A DNA stretch of 5,039 nucleotides from Dorea sp. (lineage in GTDB: Bacteria > Bacillota_A > Clostridia > Lachnospirales > Lachnospiraceae). Shown one piece after another: positions 4,678 through 5,039 of this stretch (position 1 is its first letter; every line of letters begins with the position of its first letter). The translations under genes and the position numbers were made by a program. A model generated the notes under the pieces. The model searched no databases and had not been told where the DNA came from. It saw only the letters and a list, made by a program, of their open reading frames with translations. Location of the stretch: assembly GCA_016295505.1 (NCBI GenBank), contig JAEDLC010000125.1, positions 1-5,039 on the forward strand. The letters are read 5' to 3'.

Positions 4678-5039
4678 CTATTCTTCTATAGTAACTTCTT
4701 CTGTATCCTCTTCCAGACCAATGTTATCATTCAGATCCATATCTTCATCCATTGCAATCGTTTCATCAAAGTCAAAATCTTCATCCAGAACAAGTTCATC
4801 ATCCATAGACATTTCTGTATTCAGCTTGATATCACGATATTTTCTCATACCTGTACCAGCCGGAATGTGTTTACCGATAATTACGTTCTCCTTTAATCCG
4901 ATCAATGGATCGACTTTGCCCTTAATCGCAGCTTCCGTAAGAACTTTCGTAGTCTCCTGGAAGGATGCAGCTGACAGGAATGAATTGGTTGCAAGAGATG
5001 CTTTTGTAATACCAAGGATGATCTGCTCACCGGTAGCAG
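4678..5039 (-). CDS. rpoC: DNA-directed RNA polymerase subunit beta', C-terminal 119 residues (partial, runs off the right edge)
   Basis: This is the 3' end of rpoC, encoding the catalytic beta' subunit of RNA polymerase. The visible protein begins in the conserved C-terminal region: ILGITKASLATNSFLSAASF and QETTKVLTEAAIKGKVDPL, then GLKENVIIGKHIPAGTG and MRKYRDI. These blocks are diagnostic of bacterial beta' near its end, around the part that contacts omega. The first 70 visible residues are conserved. They are followed by a 49-residue tail with 22 aspartate or glutamate residues and only one basic residue (its first), ending TIEE and a TAG stop at 4680-4678. The TTG at 4905 is an internal leucine codon, not a start. 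rpoB should lie outside the window to the right. A hairpin terminator follows the gene. Confidence 0.97.
   Translation of the reverse strand, partial: ATGEQIILGITKASLATNSFLSAASFQETTKVLTEAAIKGKVDPLIGLKENVIIGKHIPAGTGMRKYRDIKLNTEMSMDDELVLDEDFDFDETIAMDEDMDLNDNIGLEEDTEEVTIEE

Overview
The window looks like chromosomal DNA from a Gram-positive member of Clostridia, most likely Lachnospiraceae. I infer this from the translated ends of two core genes (the 5' end of rpsL in its long Gram-positive form, and the 3' end of rpoC), strong AGGAGG-type ribosome binding sites, sigma-A-type promoters with 17-bp spacers, and the mix of accessory families. I did no database search.

Layout, read in the direction of the core genes (minus strand, high to low coordinates). 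The 3' end of rpoC (5039-4678) carries a long acidic tail and is followed by a hairpin terminator. A monocistronic M24-family Xaa-Pro aminopeptidase gene (start near 4461, stop 3376) has its own near-consensus promoter. It converges on a plus-strand TauE/SafE-type permease gene (2542-3303), and the two share a bidirectional terminator (3325-3366). The permease is divergent from a three-gene minus-strand unit: an HD-domain hydrolase (2327-1764), an NTP_transferase-fold nucleotidyltransferase (1728-799) and a VanZ-family membrane protein (795-301). rpsL begins at 172 and runs off the left edge, with its own promoter 7 nt past the VanZ stop codon.

rpoC and rpsL normally lie next to each other, or one small gene apart, in the rif/str ribosomal region of Firmicutes. 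Here five unrelated genes on both strands sit between them, and the interval has its own promoters and terminators. It therefore reads as several transcription units placed between rpoBC and the str operon, not as one long operon. No transposase, integrase, tRNA, CRISPR array or obvious target-site duplication is visible.

The 214-bp divergent region (2328-2541) is the most informative non-coding stretch. It holds back-to-back promoters for the permease and for the HD-hydrolase unit. A perfect 7-6-7 inverted repeat lies in the spacer of the HD promoter, and a 7-11-7 inverted repeat lies in the permease leader. The HD hydrolase, nucleotidyltransferase and VanZ genes are tightly spaced and probably cotranscribed, but what they do together is unknown. 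I see no clearly new defence or mobile system here. The items most worth a second look are the broken rpoC-rpsL junction, the operator-like dyads, and the HD/nucleotidyltransferase/VanZ unit, where the last two reading frames are in phase across a single TAG.
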